Both the position numbers and the translations under genes were made by a program. Source: Candidatus Enterovibrio escicola (lineage in GTDB: Bacteria > Pseudomonadota > Gammaproteobacteria > Enterobacterales > Vibrionaceae). Taken from it: a DNA stretch of 64,000 bases. The notes below the pieces were generated by a model, which saw only the letters and a program-made list of their open reading frames with translations, was not told the origin of the DNA and ran no database searches. Where the stretch lies: positions 1 through 64,000 of the forward strand of contig NZ_NBYY01000028.1 in the NCBI RefSeq assembly GCF_002464935.1. Reading direction: 5' to 3'. Below, piece by piece: positions 10,020 through 20,332 of the stretch (position 1 is the first letter of the stretch; every line of letters begins with the position of its first letter).

Positions 10020-11156
10020 ATGATAGACAGTGCTGTATTGTCCTTAACTAAGGATCTGATTGGACGTCCTTCTATCACTCCTATAGATGAAGGGTGCCAA
10101 GAGCTAATAATTCAACATCTAGAGGCAATAGGTTTCACCATAGAACGCATGCTTTTTGAAGACACCACCAACCTATGGGCGCGTAGAGGAACAGAAGCGC
10201 CTCTATTTGCTTTCTCAGGTCATACAGATGTTGTTCCATCAGGTTCTATTGACAAATGGGACACGCCACCATTCGAACCAACTGTGATAGATGAATACCT
10301 TCATGGCCGTGGCGCTGCGGACATGAAAGGTTCTCTGGCTGCTATGGTGGTTGCTGTTGAGCGATTTATTGCTGTACACCCAAACCATAAAGGTTCACTC
10401 GCTTTTCTTATTACATCAGACGAAGAAGGCTCCTTTATCAATGGAACAACCCGTGTCGTTGACATGCTTATAGCACGCAATGAAATCATCGATATGTGTG
10501 TTGTTGGCGAACCTTCAAGTACACATACGGTGGGTGATGTGATTAAAAATGGTCGGCGTGGATCTATCACTGGTAACTTAACCGTGAATGGTATTCAGGG
10601 GCACATTGCCTATCCGCAACTGGCTTGCAACCCGATCCATCAAGCGTTACCTGCACTTGTGGAGTTAACTACTATCCAGTGGGATTTAGGTAATGAGTAT
10701 TTCCCACCGACCAGCTTTCAGATTCCAAGCGTGGTATCTGGAACGGGTGTCAGCAACGTTATTCCTAGTAATTTCCAGGTTCAATTCAATCTTCGTTTCA
10801 GTACTGAGCTCACGGCTGATAGCATCAAATCACGCATTCATGAGGTGCTGGATGCACATAAACTTGAATATAAACTAACATGGATCTTTAGTGGCTCTCC
10901 CTTTTTAACCGAAACGGGTACACTAATGAAGGCCGTTGTTGAGGCCGTGGATGAAGTCAATCATCAGAAACCAAAACTTCTAACAACAGGCGGAACCTCA
11001 GATGGACGCTTTATCGCCAAAATGGGCACACAAGTGATTGAGTTAGGTCCAGTGAACGCAACTATTCATAAAGTGAATGAATGCGTGAAAATTACTGATC
11101 TCGAAAAGCTCACGGATATGTACCAGAAGGTGCTAGAAAAATTGCTGACACACTGA
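10020..11156 (+). CDS. dapE: Succinyl-diaminopimelate desuccinylase
   Basis: DapE hydrolyses N-succinyl-LL-diaminopimelate to LL-diaminopimelate and succinate in lysine and peptidoglycan precursor synthesis. The 378-residue product shows the M20 dizinc peptidase motifs in order: [10 protein letters not shown], the bridging Asp in [14 protein letters not shown], the catalytic Glu in SDEEG, and the C-terminal TGGTSDGRF with downstream NATIHKVNE. The ATG at 10020 is preferred to an in-frame TTG at 10011 because it gives the standard length and follows AAAGGGAAG. It is co-oriented with the yffB remnant, whose IS982-fused 5' end may have replaced the native promoter. Confidence 0.97.
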   Translation: MIDSAVLSLTKDLIGRPSITPIDEGCQELIIQHLEAIGFTIERMLFEDTTNLWARRGTEAPLFAFSGHTDVVPSGSIDKWDTPPFEPTVIDEYLHGRGAADMKGSLAAMVVAVERFIAVHPNHKGSLAFLITSDEEGSFINGTTRVVDMLIARNEIIDMCVVGEPSSTHTVGDVIKNGRRGSITGNLTVNGIQGHIAYPQLACNPIHQALPALVELTTIQWDLGNEYFPPTSFQIPSVVSGTGVSNVIPSNFQVQFNLRFSTELTADSIKSRIHEVLDAHKLEYKLTWIFSGSPFLTETGTLMKAVVEAVDEVNHQKPKLLTTGGTSDGRFIAKMGTQVIELGPVNATIHKVNECVKITDLEKLTDMYQKVLEKLLTH

Positions 11157-11391
11157 CTTAATAAATTTTGGCATTGATTTACTAACAGGTTGAACGCGTG
11201 ATAACTTAATTAAAGTGAGTGATTACTTGGTGCAAGCTAATGTGAAATAAAGCGTTATTTACCTTCTGCACGTGAAAAAGATGAAGAATCCAATCTGATT
11301 TATTGCCAGTAATTTTCATGATTTTAATCGCCATAGTCTTCTTTAAAAGAACAAGTTTTCCGATCTTCGATCTCCCCTTTGAGGGTACCGG

Positions 11392-11565
11392 CGTTATTTT
11401 CTAAATATCTAAACTAATGGAAATTCCTACGATCAGATCATCATGGAATTAAGCGGGAGGGGAGGATGGGAAAAGTCAAGCACAAGATCAGAAACTGGAA
11501 ATAATATAATCAAACATTAATAAACCGTGGCTCAGTGCATTATAAGTCTGATTTAATCAACAACG
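11392..11565 (+). mobile_element. Internally deleted IS5 (IS903 group) derivative, 174 bp
   Basis: One end is CGTTATTTTCTAAATATC followed by the usual IS5 leader (GATCAGATCATCATGGAATT, then AAACTGGAAATAATATAATC and AACCGTGGCTCAGTG). This jumps straight to the opposite end, CTGATTTAATCAACAACG. The whole transposase body is deleted, leaving a MITE-like piece with both termini. No target duplication is seen. Confidence 0.7.
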
Positions 11566-11904
11566 CTGATGGTATCGACAATGTCCTTGACCCTAACTTA
11601 ACCTGAGTTGCGCATAAGCAATGAACCAAATGTCCGAGGCGCGATCTGATCGTTTGAAAAAAACTATTGATTGCATAAGGACTTGGGCATTAATAATTTA
11701 GATGGTATTTTCGTCGGTGTTGACGACTTCTTCCAGACTTTCCACCCTGCATGGTAAAAACACCTCATTTCTTCCGGTGTCAAAAAAGAAAAAAGTCTTT
11801 TCGCCTCTTAGTTAGCGAAGTGATAATTTTCCATTCATCGGGGTATCGATACTTTAAAACCTATTACATCTACTTTGTTTGCCGCTACCTCACCAATGAA
11901 TATC

Positions 11905-13275
11905 GAGCCATGGTCAAATCTGGTGTACAGCTTCCAGAGAAGTATCCTGATAATTGACGTTTGTTTCACGAATACTATCTCTAAATTTCATACCTTTGAT
12001 GATATCCGTGAGTAATTTAAAGCCACGCAGCCTACGCCAGTTAACCTTAGCGGTTCGCATTAATTTGCTGGACATTGCCTGCCAGTGTCGTTTTTCGGCT
12101 CCCACAATTCTTGGTTTTGTTCGTTCTTAGCTTCACCGTTGCAAACATTGATTCAATTGGGTTTATCGTTCGAATATGTATCTAGTGCTCGGCGGGGAAA
12201 TCGTAAAATTTCAGCATTTTTACTTTATCTTTGGTCAGACACTCTGCTGCTTTGTGATATCGAGTATCATATCGTATTTTGAACTGTCCGAGGGCTTTAT
12301 GTGCCTTTTGTTGTGTCTCTGCCATCCAGATATCGTGAGGTGTTTTTTTGATTCTTGGTTGAACAAATGTTGGGAGTTTGTTTAATACATTAGCCGTTTT
12401 ATGTATCCAGCAGCGCTGATGACGCGTCATTAGCCAATTCTTTGTCACTGCAGTCCAAAAACAGAAAGCACCATCACCAATGGCGAGTTCAGTCGCGATA
12501 TTGATACCTTTGGATGTTAGCTGTGACAGAACTTCAAGCCAACTTACTTCTGACTCCCTGTACCCCTCGATAACGGTTGGCACTTCCTTGCGGCTGAAGT
12601 CATCGAGGCCGATGACAACAAGTAGGTAAAGCTTGTCATCCATCTAAACTTTGCAGTAAAGATCAGCGACCAAAATGTAGATATAGCTCCGTTTATTTAG
12701 GTCGCATTTACGCCCTTAGTCATATTCTGATTCCCACTGCTTCTTGAGTCGAAAAATACTGTTTGTTGACAACCCCTTGGCTTGCTTACCTAAGAGCGAT
12801 TCTAGAGTGGATTGCATATCGCCCGTAGAAATTTCCCGTAAATAGAGCCAAAGGATAAGTTCTTTTATGTTTTTAGTTCGCTTGCGATAGAGCGGAACCT
12901 GTGTGATATTGAACTTGATCCCACTCCCTGTTCTATCTCAAACTATTAGGACTTTGATGATAATGTCGCCGAACCAAGTTTGTAGGTGACGCTCAGAAAA
13001 ATGGGCATTGCGAACCACTCCCTGCTTTCCGTTAGCTTGGAGTGATGTAATATTATCAAGCAAGGATTAAACCTCGGCTTCTATAGCTTGCGTCAACAAC
13101 TGCTGTGCGCCTTGTTTCAGCAGTTCATTAAGCGGGTTTTCTAGTTTATGAAGCTCGGTAACGTTATGATTATTGTCCATGCGGTGTATTCCTTGTTGGT
13201 TGTTGATCTGGCGAGATTAATCAACAGGTTACATCGCATTATTTCCTACTCATACACCAGAAATTACTATAGCTC
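11905..13275 (-). mobile_element. IS256-family element, 1371 bp, inside IS982
   Basis: The terminal repeats are imperfect: GAGCCATGG at the left with TCTGGTGTA following, and TACACCAGAAATTACTATAG at the right ending GCTC. They are flanked by ATGAATATC (11896-11904) and ACGAATGTC (13276-13284), a partly eroded 9-bp target duplication. The host IS982 normally reads ACGAATTTC here. Length and duplication size both fit the IS256 (Mutator-like) family. This is the only copy of the family in the window. Confidence 0.85.
11914..13180 (-). pseudogene. IS256-family (mutator type) transposase pseudogene
   Basis: It starts at an ATG at 13180 (MDNNHNVTELHKLENPLNEL). Downstream are YLREISTGDMQSTLESLLG, the DDF region MDDKLYLLVVIGLDDFSRKE, GDGAFCFWTAV, the RCWIHKTANVLNKLP signature, ECLTKDK and FYDFPAEH, then NWRRLRGFKLLTDIIKGMKF near the end. 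Several in-frame stops (near 12645 and 12960) and loss of sequence between the FYDFPAEH block and the C-terminal block make it inactive. Confidence 0.85.
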
Positions 13276-13834
13276 ACGAATGTCCTGAATTAGTCAGCTA
13301 CAGGTTTATTACAACCTACTTATTCCCAGATATCAGGTTTTTAAAGGTACCGCGAAGCGAGAAAAAGGAACGATGGGGTGGTTCTACAGCTTCAACTTAC
13401 ATCTCATTGTCAATGATAAAAGTGGCATTATCTTAGTTAAAGTGACGACGGCTAACGTGGATGATAGAAAGCCTGTGTCGGAAATGGCTGACGAGATTTG
13501 GGGTGTTTATACGAAGACAAAGGTTATATCTCTAGTCCATTGGAGTGGAAACTTGCAGACAAGGGAGTGATACTGATAACGGGTATGAAAAAGAATATGA
13601 AATCTAAGGTGATGAAATTTTGGGACCGCCTGATACTCCGGAAACGCTTTATTATTGAAACCGTTTTTAACCAACCAAAAAACATATCCAAAATCGAGCA
13701 TTCTCGGCACCGTAGTTATATCAACTTTATAGTCAACTTGCTGAAGGGGTTCATCGCGTATTCATTTCAACTAAATAAGCTGAGTATCAAGATGACTTGG
13801 CTTGATAAGCAAGCACTTATGCAGATCTGAGGTT

Positions 13835-14234
13835 ACTTAATTTTTACGGTCTTTGAACGCATTACTAATGCAGGTGTATGTAGGGGATTTCAGTGGGACA
13901 TTCATCAACGTAAAAACCGAATGGAGAAAGCCTTCTAATCCACGAAGTGGGAGCTTAAACAGAGCTTTCACCATCAGTATCGTTTCAAGTGAGGTATTCA
14001 AAAATATAAACCAACGACCACGAAGACATGGCTGATTTAGACAATTTCATGCCTTAATAGCAGCGACGTCTATATAAAAAGTCACTGAGCTAAGGTTTAC
14101 TAATGCTTGATTATATTGTTTCCAGTTTCTGATCTTGTGCTTGGCATTTCTCTTTCCCATTATAACCTCCTGCTTAATTCCATGATGATCTGATCTTAGG
14201 AATTGCCCTTAGTTCAGATATTCTGGAAACAACG
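13835..14234 (-). mobile_element. IS5 (IS903 group) fragment
   Basis: The minus strand holds the IS5 left end (CGTTGTTTCCAGAATATCTG from 14234), the leader, and the N-terminal third of the transposase up to the region before KYRLPSRG. The rest is missing at the junction with the IS982 right end. Confidence 0.8.
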
Positions 14235-14310
14235 GTTATAAAACCTGTGCATTTCACGGAGATATAACATCGAGATTGGCGTGCTGACGTCCTCCTGTAG
14301 GGAGAATTTG

Positions 14311-14437
14311 TTAATGCCATGCTTGGGATTATTCCTTTTTGATAGCTCTCACTACACTTACAAATTAGTGTCATGATCATGATATCAGTAAAGCTTGCTG
14401 AAACCTGCATCTTCAAGTTGATGGGATTATAGGCGCT
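14311..14437 (-). repeat. Copy of the 255-bp inverted-repeat element family, partial
   Basis: The minus strand reads CAACTTGAAGATGCAGGTTT, then ACTGATATCATGATCATGAC and AGCTATCAAAAAGGAATAAT, matching the copy at 53.4 kb over most of its length. It lies about 70 bp upstream of dapA and could supply or disturb its promoter. Confidence 0.65.
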
Positions 14438-14504
14438 CTGTCGGTGCTTGTTTTTGCTTGGCACGAAACGTACCATGGTATAAAACACACTTTTGGAGAA
14501 AAGA

Positions 14505-15383
14505 ATGTTTTCAGGAAGTATCGTAGCATTAGTCACCCCGATGGATAACTATGGTGAAATTGACTATACTAGTTTAAGGAATCTTGTTAATTTCCATGTA
14601 GATGCCGGTACAAATGCAATCGTATCTGTAGGTACAACAGGCGAGTCTGCAACGGTTACCGTAGAAGAGCATATTAAAATTGTCCTGAAAACATTAGAGT
14701 TCGCTGATGGGAGAATCCAAATTATTGCGGGAACGGGTGGTAATGCGACCCATGAAGCCATCACCTTCAGCAAAATGTTTGCTGGTTCCGGTATTGCGGG
14801 ATGCCTGAGTGTTGTTCCTTACTATAACAAGCCTTCCCAAGAAGGCCTCTATCAGCACTTTAAAGCTATCTCAGAATCTTCTGAACTACCACAGATCTTG
14901 TATAACGTACCAAGCCGTACTGTAACTGATATGTCTCCAGAAACCGTTGCGCTTTTGTCTGAATTTAAGAATATAGTCGGTATTAAAGATGCGACAGGCG
15001 ATTTAGAACGAGTTCGAATCCATCGTGAATTCTGTGGCGAAGATTTTATTCTACTTAGTGGTGATGATTTGACTGGTATTGAATTCATTGCTAGAGGTGG
15101 AGATGGTATTATCTCGGTGAGTAATAACATCGCGGCTGTGCAAATGGCAAAAATGGTTAAGCTGGCCATGTCTGGTGAATTGGATGAAGCCCGTTCAATT
15201 AATGAAAAGCTGGTTCCGTTACACAAAGATCTGTTTGTGGAGGCAAATCCAATTCCTGTTAAATGGGCACTACATGAGATGGGTCTTATTGTAAATGGTA
15301 CATTGCGACTACCATTGACTACGTTGAACATAGCGTTGCAACCAACGGTTAGACAGGCTTTGCTTGATGCGGGTATACTGTAG
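14505..15383 (+). CDS. dapA: 4-hydroxy-tetrahydrodipicolinate synthase
   Basis: DapA condenses pyruvate with aspartate semialdehyde, the first committed step to diaminopimelate and lysine. The 292-residue product equals the E. coli length. Schiff-base Lys161 sits in GIKDATGD, Tyr133 in LYNVPSRT, and Thr44-Thr45 in GTTGES, so the catalytic triad is intact. The ATG at 14505 is preceded by TTGGAGAAAAGA; starting at the TTG would add four residues with no family support. It is followed 14 bp later by bamC, as in the dapA-bamC operon of E. coli. With dapE it preserves the lysine/peptidoglycan branch. Confidence 0.98.
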   Translation: MFSGSIVALVTPMDNYGEIDYTSLRNLVNFHVDAGTNAIVSVGTTGESATVTVEEHIKIVLKTLEFADGRIQIIAGTGGNATHEAITFSKMFAGSGIAGCLSVVPYYNKPSQEGLYQHFKAISESSELPQILYNVPSRTVTDMSPETVALLSEFKNIVGIKDATGDLERVRIHREFCGEDFILLSGDDLTGIEFIARGGDGIISVSNNIAAVQMAKMVKLAMSGELDEARSINEKLVPLHKDLFVEANPIPVKWALHEMGLIVNGTLRLPLTTLNIALQPTVRQALLDAGIL

Positions 15384-15397
15384 GAGACCTCATATTA

Positions 15398-16423
15398 ATG
15401 AAGGATGTTTTTAAGCTAGTTCCCTATGTAATTATAGTAGTGTTTTTGGAAGCGTGTACAAACGGAAACTATCACCGTCAACCCTCAAACGGTTTTTCCT
15501 ATTTGGATTCAACACAACTTTATCAATGGAAAACACTGGTTGATCAGAAGCTTGAATTTTCAAGTGCATATCATATACCTTCTGGCGATGTATCTGGCTC
15601 AATAGGACGTAGTGTAGATATTCGGCCACCCCAGCAAATCTTGGAATTTATTCAGGGAGCACACTATGAACATAATAGTGATGGTCTCACCGTTTTGATA
15701 CCCTGCGAAGAAAAATCAGAATGTTTGTGGCAAACAATTAAATCAATGGTGACTGATAACCGAATCCCAATTCGCACTTTGTCTATTGATGGCATTGAAA
15801 CCGATTGGTTGTCGTGGATCAGTGAGGATGACGATGAAGTAATTGAAAGCCGTTACTCCATTGTTCCTGTGGTTGACCGTGGTCGTGCAGGATTTCTCAT
15901 TGATATGGTGGAATGGAAGAGTAATGGGCAAACTAGGGACATCAATGGTAATACACGTGATCGCTATACTACGAAAATGACCAATATGATCACTGAGCGT
16001 TATGATAGTAATTTACGTAAAAAAGTGCGTATGCTTGCTCAGCAACTGGTGAGTGATATTCCTATTGATTTTGGTAAAGATTATAGTGGATTTCCCGTTA
16101 TCCTTGCTCTTTCTCCTTATCATGTATTCTGGGAAAAATTCCCCTCTATCTTAGCTCATCTTGGCTTTATAGTAAAAGATCGTAATCAATCACAAGGTAC
16201 ATTAGACGTGAAATATGAGGTTACAGATTATGTAGCAGAGCGAGGAATTGGTGGTAAACCTCTGCAGCTCTACCGCAAAAATTACAAATTCATATTAGGT
16301 GATTTGGGGAATCGTACATCGATCAACCTCATTGATAGTACAGGTAAACCAGTTAATGAAGAAATACTCTTGAACTTAAGTCAGGTGCTGGCTGCCGTGG
16401 TTGATAATATGAAGGATAACTAG
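15398..16423 (+). CDS. bamC: Outer membrane assembly lipoprotein BamC (NlpB)
   Basis: BamC is a lipoprotein of the BAM complex, which inserts beta-barrel proteins into the outer membrane. The 341-residue protein has a lipoprotein signal peptide with lipobox LEAC (Cys at residue 20), an unstructured N-terminal segment, and two helix-grip-like domains (roughly residues 85-200 and 215-335; DRYTTKMTNMITERYDSN lies at the end of the first). An AGGAGA site lies upstream of the ATG. The dapA-bamC arrangement is standard; E. coli continues with a short purC, whereas here an IS982 copy follows directly. Confidence 0.93.
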   Translation: MKDVFKLVPYVIIVVFLEACTNGNYHRQPSNGFSYLDSTQLYQWKTLVDQKLEFSSAYHIPSGDVSGSIGRSVDIRPPQQILEFIQGAHYEHNSDGLTVLIPCEEKSECLWQTIKSMVTDNRIPIRTLSIDGIETDWLSWISEDDDEVIESRYSIVPVVDRGRAGFLIDMVEWKSNGQTRDINGNTRDRYTTKMTNMITERYDSNLRKKVRMLAQQLVSDIPIDFGKDYSGFPVILALSPYHVFWEKFPSILAHLGFIVKDRNQSQGTLDVKYEVTDYVAERGIGGKPLQLYRKNYKFILGDLGNRTSINLIDSTGKPVNEEILLNLSQVLAAVVDNMKDN

Positions 16424-16438
16424 AATTAGACATTAAGC

Positions 16439-17402
16439 AACCTGAGCTGCGCATACGAAATGAACTAAATGCCAAAGTCGCGATCTGATCGTTTAAAAAA
16501 ACTATTAACAGCATAAGGACTTTAGTATGAATAACTCAGACGATGTTTTCGTCGATATCGACGACTTCTGCCAGACTTTCCTCCATAGCATGGGGAAAAA
16601 CACCTAATTTCTTCCGGTATCAAACAAAAAACAAACATTCTCTCCTCTCAGTTAGAGAAGTGATAACTATCCATCAATCGGGGTATCGAGACTTTAAAAC
16701 CTATTATATCTACTTTGTTTGCTGTTAGCTCACCAACGAATATCCTGTAGTTAGCTACATGCGAATGCTCAAGCTCATGTAAGGTGTTCTTATTCCGCTT
16801 TGCTCTTACCTCACTCACCGTCAGGCAAGGCCGACAGGAATTTCCTTCGTTGATTAGTTCAAGCTATAGGTTTATCACAACTTACGAATTCTAAGATATC
16901 AAGTTTTTAAAGGTACCGCGAAGTGAGGAAAAGGAAGGATGGGGGTGGTTATACGGTTTCAAATTACACCTTATTATTAACGACCAAGGTGCCTTATCTC
17001 AGTTATAGTGATGATGATTAACGTGGATGATAGGAGCCTGTTACGAGAATGGCTAACGAGCTTTGGGAGTGTTTATACGGAGATAAAGGTTAGATCAATG
17101 GTTCATTGTAGCGGGAACTTGCAGACTAAGGGAGTGACACTGATAACGGGTGTGAAAAAGAATATGAAACCCAAAGTGATGAAATTTTAGAACCGCTTGA
17201 TGCTCCGGAAATGATTTATTATTGAAACCGTCTTTGACCAACTAAAAAACCTATCCCAAATCGAGTGTTTTCGGCACCGTAGTTGTATCAACTTTATGGT
17301 TACCTTGCAGGTGGTGATCATCGCGTATTCATTTTAACTAAAGAAGCCAAGTATCAAGATGACTCGGCTTGATAAGCAAGCGCTTATGCAGATCTAAGGT
17401 TA
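16439..17402 (+). mobile_element. IS982 element, 964 bp, defective; inverted partner at 19309-20264
   Basis: It has both ends: AACCTGAGCTGCGCATACG at 16439 and GCAGATCTAAGGTT at 17402. The transposase frame is broken early (a frameshift after CQTF) and again in the catalytic region. The copy at 19309-20264 on the other strand shares these defects, including an identical frameshifted 61-residue N-terminal reading frame, so the pair derives from one already dead copy or has been homogenised by gene conversion. Confidence 0.9.
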
Positions 17403-17404
17403 AT

Positions 17405-17566
17405 TACAATGCTCAAGTTGGTGAATCGCTGGCAAATATAAAATAGGTCAGGATCATTTAACTATTTATGAACCATGCATATCTCCGAGCCAAAATAAGG
17501 GTGTGGAGAGTGTACTTTAGTTTTACTAACTCTCTGCTAGGTTGTACATTTCACCTGACGAATGGA
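17405..17566 (-). mobile_element. IS5 scrap plus truncated IS30 (lineage A) 5' end
   Basis: At 17407-17440 the plus strand retains a piece of the IS5 transposase C-terminus (AQVGESLANIK). From about 17566 down to 17440 the minus strand matches the 5' leader and first codons of the IS30 element at 2444-3560 (MVHK, LNDPDL), after which it is cut. It abuts the purC stop codon directly. Confidence 0.65.
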
Positions 17567-17567
17567 G

Positions 17568-18674
17568 TTATCCATCAATTAGATCGTACTTATCTCTCAG
17601 AGTTGTAATGATTTCTTGCCTAGGATTATTGCTTAGGTGAATGGTATGTCCGATGATCCTCTCGGCGATATTAATGTAGGTCTTAGATATAGCCATGAGA
17701 ACCTCAACCGGTAATTCGTTTTCTTGTGCTAATATTTCACGTTCAGGCATGCGTTCTTTATTGAGCAGGATATCTGGATCAAGAAAATAATTGAGCAGGA
17801 ACTGACGGAAGTCTTCCTTCGAATTTTCGATGATCTCACCTGCTTGATATTTTGCTGTATCCCAAATGCGTGATGAATCAGGTGTACCTACTTCATCCAT
17901 GTAGATCAGTTTCTCTTGACCTACTATATCGGTTACATAACCAAACTCAAACTTGGTATCGACCAATATTTGTCCGATGTCTGCTAGTGCATTGCTGATT
18001 ACGTTAAAACCTTTTCTTAGGTAGTTTTCATACAACATAATGTCGTTTGTAGAAGAGAAGTTAAATGCCAAGAAGTTATCTTCTATATTTTTACGAGTGA
18101 TATTTATGTCATTTATTTCCGGTATATCCGGTATGTCATTCAAGATGCCTTTAGTTGAAGGTGTGATGAGTAAGTTTGGCAGTAGCTTGTTTTGCATTAA
18201 TCCTTCAGGCAGGGTAATACCACAAAATTCGCGTTTGCCTTGTGCGTATGTTCGCCACAGTGAACCCGTAATGTACTGGCGACAAACGGCTTCAATTTTT
18301 ACTGGTTTGGTTTTTTGTACGATCCAAATGAACGGATGTGGGACGTCGAGAACATGGCTATCAGCAAGGCCTTTTTTTCTAAATAACTTAAACCAGTGAT
18401 TAGAAATAGTGTTGAGTACTACTCCTTTTCCTAAAACGCCTTTCAGGCCGCATTCACCTTTCCAGATACAGTCGAAGGCCGAGATACGATCACTAATGAT
18501 CATTATAGCCAGTGGTGCATCTGCTGCGGTATTATACCTTTTTTCTTTGATCAATCGCTGACTATCTTCTTCAGTTAGATAGTAAACGGCGCGAACTTTT
18601 CCGCTATGCACAGCTTGGTGAGTACGAATTGGAAGATCGTCGTTAACGGCAAGAACTTGATCCGAGAAGTTCAT
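17568..18674 (-). CDS. purC: Phosphoribosylaminoimidazole-succinocarboxamide synthase
   Basis: PurC joins CAIR and aspartate with ATP to make SAICAR in purine synthesis. The 368-residue product is the long form found in Vibrio, not the 237-residue enterobacterial form. Motifs include [11 protein letters not shown] at the N-terminus, the signature [36 protein letters not shown] and [15 protein letters not shown]. The ATG follows AGGA by eight bases. The gene lies alone between two inverted IS982 copies and its stop codon touches an IS30 fragment, yet the coding frame is intact, which points to selection for purine synthesis. Confidence 0.97.
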   Translation of the reverse strand: MNFSDQVLAVNDDLPIRTHQAVHSGKVRAVYYLTEEDSQRLIKEKRYNTAADAPLAIMIISDRISAFDCIWKGECGLKGVLGKGVVLNTISNHWFKLFRKKGLADSHVLDVPHPFIWIVQKTKPVKIEAVCRQYITGSLWRTYAQGKREFCGITLPEGLMQNKLLPNLLITPSTKGILNDIPDIPEINDINITRKNIEDNFLAFNFSSTNDIMLYENYLRKGFNVISNALADIGQILVDTKFEFGYVTDIVGQEKLIYMDEVGTPDSSRIWDTAKYQAGEIIENSKEDFRQFLLNYFLDPDILLNKERMPEREILAQENELPVEVLMAISKTYINIAERIIGHTIHLSNNPRQEIITTLRDKYDLIDG

Positions 18675-19308
18675 TGATACATTCCTATTTGTTGGGAACG
18701 TGGACTCATTTAGCCACTTCTTTACTTCAATTTTTTACCAAGAGACAATCATCCTTAATCATTATTATTGGTATATTGCTTGGTATTGTCTTGAATTGAT
18801 TGTCGCTTTTATTTTTGAATCTTTGGATGTGATCCTTCACTTCATATCAAATTTTGTTCGTTTGGGGTATTTTAGTGTCATGATATTGCTGATAATTACG
18901 GCTATTACGATGAAAACAATCACATAAGAATCATTAATCAAGTCAGTGATCTGGATTCACACCTGTTAGATACAGACCGATAATATATCCAATTGAGCAT
19001 TGTAAGAATAGTATAGTGCCCTTTAATCATTAGATAATCAGATGATATCAAAAATCTTTCCATCGTTAACCTATCAAATAGACCTATTATTAAAAATGCG
19101 AACGCGATATCTATTTTATCTCCTATTTCTTAAATGATGGGGAATAGAAGTTATTCGTGTTAAGATTCGTTTCTTACCCTGTAAGGAGTCAAATTAGGTG
19201 TTTTGATAAACATTCCTAAGATTCCAATTTCAGAGTTGATTTCTTCGTAATAGGTTAAGAGTATCGACATGGATATCCGTTCCCCAGTGGTAACAGTGAG
19301 TACCGAGT
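18675..19308. other. Non-coding region upstream of purC
   Basis: No gene is recognised. The part next to 18675 should hold the purC promoter; no clear PurR operator is seen. Between 19160 and 19295 the minus strand has a short open stretch (VTTGERISMSILLTYYEE) that reads like protein but has no start and no assignable family; it may be a gene remnant. Confidence 0.35.
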
Positions 19309-20264
19309 AAACCTCAGATCTGCATAAGAGCTTGCTTATCAAATCGAATCGATCGGCTTTTTTAGTTGAAATGAATACGCGATGAGCTCCACCAGAAAAT
19401 TGACCATAAAGCTGATACAACTACGGTGCCAAGAATACTTGATTTGGGATAGATTTTTTAGTTGGTCAAAAACGGTTTCAATATTAAATCATTTCCGGAG
19501 TATCAGGCGGTTTCACAGTTTCATCACTTTTGGTTTCATATTTTTTTTCATACCCGTTATCAGTGTCACTTCCTTAGTCTGCAAGTTCCCGCTCCAATGG
19601 ACCATTGATCTAACCTTTATCTCTATATAAACACTCCCAAAGTTCGTTAGCCATTCCCGTAACAGGCTCCTATCATCCACGTTAATCATCATCACTATAA
19701 CTGAGATAAGGCACCTTGGTCGTTGATAATAAGGCGTAATTTGAAACCGTATAACCACCCCCATCCTTCCTTTTCCTCACTTCGCGGTACCTTTAAAAAC
19801 TTGATATCTTAGAATTCGTAAGTTGTGATAAACCTATAGCTTGAACTAATCAACGAAGGAAATTCCTGTCGGCCTTGCCTGACGGTGAGTGAGGTAAGAG
19901 CAAAGCGGAATAAGAACACCTTACATGAGCTTGAGCATTCGCGTGTAGCTAACTACAGGATGTTCGTTGGTGAGCTAACAGCAAACAAAGTAGATATAAT
20001 AGGTTTTAAAGTCTCGATACCCCGATTGATGGATAGTTATCACTTCTCTAACTGAGAGGAGAGAATGTTTGTTTTTTGTTTGATACCGGAAGAAATTAGG
20101 TGTTTTTCCCCATGCTATGGAGGAAAGTCTGGCAGAAGTCGTCGATATCGACGAAAACATCGTCTGAGTTATTCATACTAAAGTCCTTATGCTGTTAGTG
20201 GTTTTTTTAAACGATAAGATCGCGACTTTGGCATTTAGTTCATTTCGTATGCGCAGCTCAGGTT
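19309..20264 (-). mobile_element. IS982 element, 956 bp, defective; inverted partner of 16439-17402
   Basis: The ends are AACCTCAGATCTGCATAAG at 19309 and GCGCAGCTCAGGTT at 20264. Minus-strand translation gives the same broken N-terminal segment as the partner copy (GKTPNFFRYQTKNKHSLLS, REVITIHQSGYRDFKTYY, ending in a premature stop) and the same defects further on. The two copies enclose 1906 bp containing purC. Confidence 0.9.
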
Positions 20265-20332
20265 ATTTGATATAGGACCCTATCTTTTATCACTGTCTTT
20301 ATTTAAAACTATGCTGTATCAGCAATAGTGTA

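Larger units (their letters stand above)
11600..13834 (+). mobile_element. IS982 element interrupted by IS256
   Basis: The left end, AACCTGAGTTGCGCATAAG, begins at 11600 and the right end, GCAGATCTGAGGTT, finishes at 13834. The N-terminal transposase part lies at 11690-11904 and the C-terminal part ([38 protein letters not shown]) at about 13300-13830. Between them sits an IS256 copy. A further deletion just right of IS256 joins two AGCTACA repeats, removing the segment that normally encodes CSYLTHRQ. Confidence 0.85.

Noticed and set aside
12085-12385. Two overlapping plus-strand frames
   Set aside because: Antisense to the IS256 transposase.
14852-15331. 159-codon minus-strand frame
   Set aside because: Shadow of dapA; Ser/Ile/Pro-rich antisense translation with no start signal.
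18700-18927. 75-codon plus-strand frame upstream of purC
   Set aside because: Hydrophobic translation of AT-rich DNA with no ribosome-binding site or family match.
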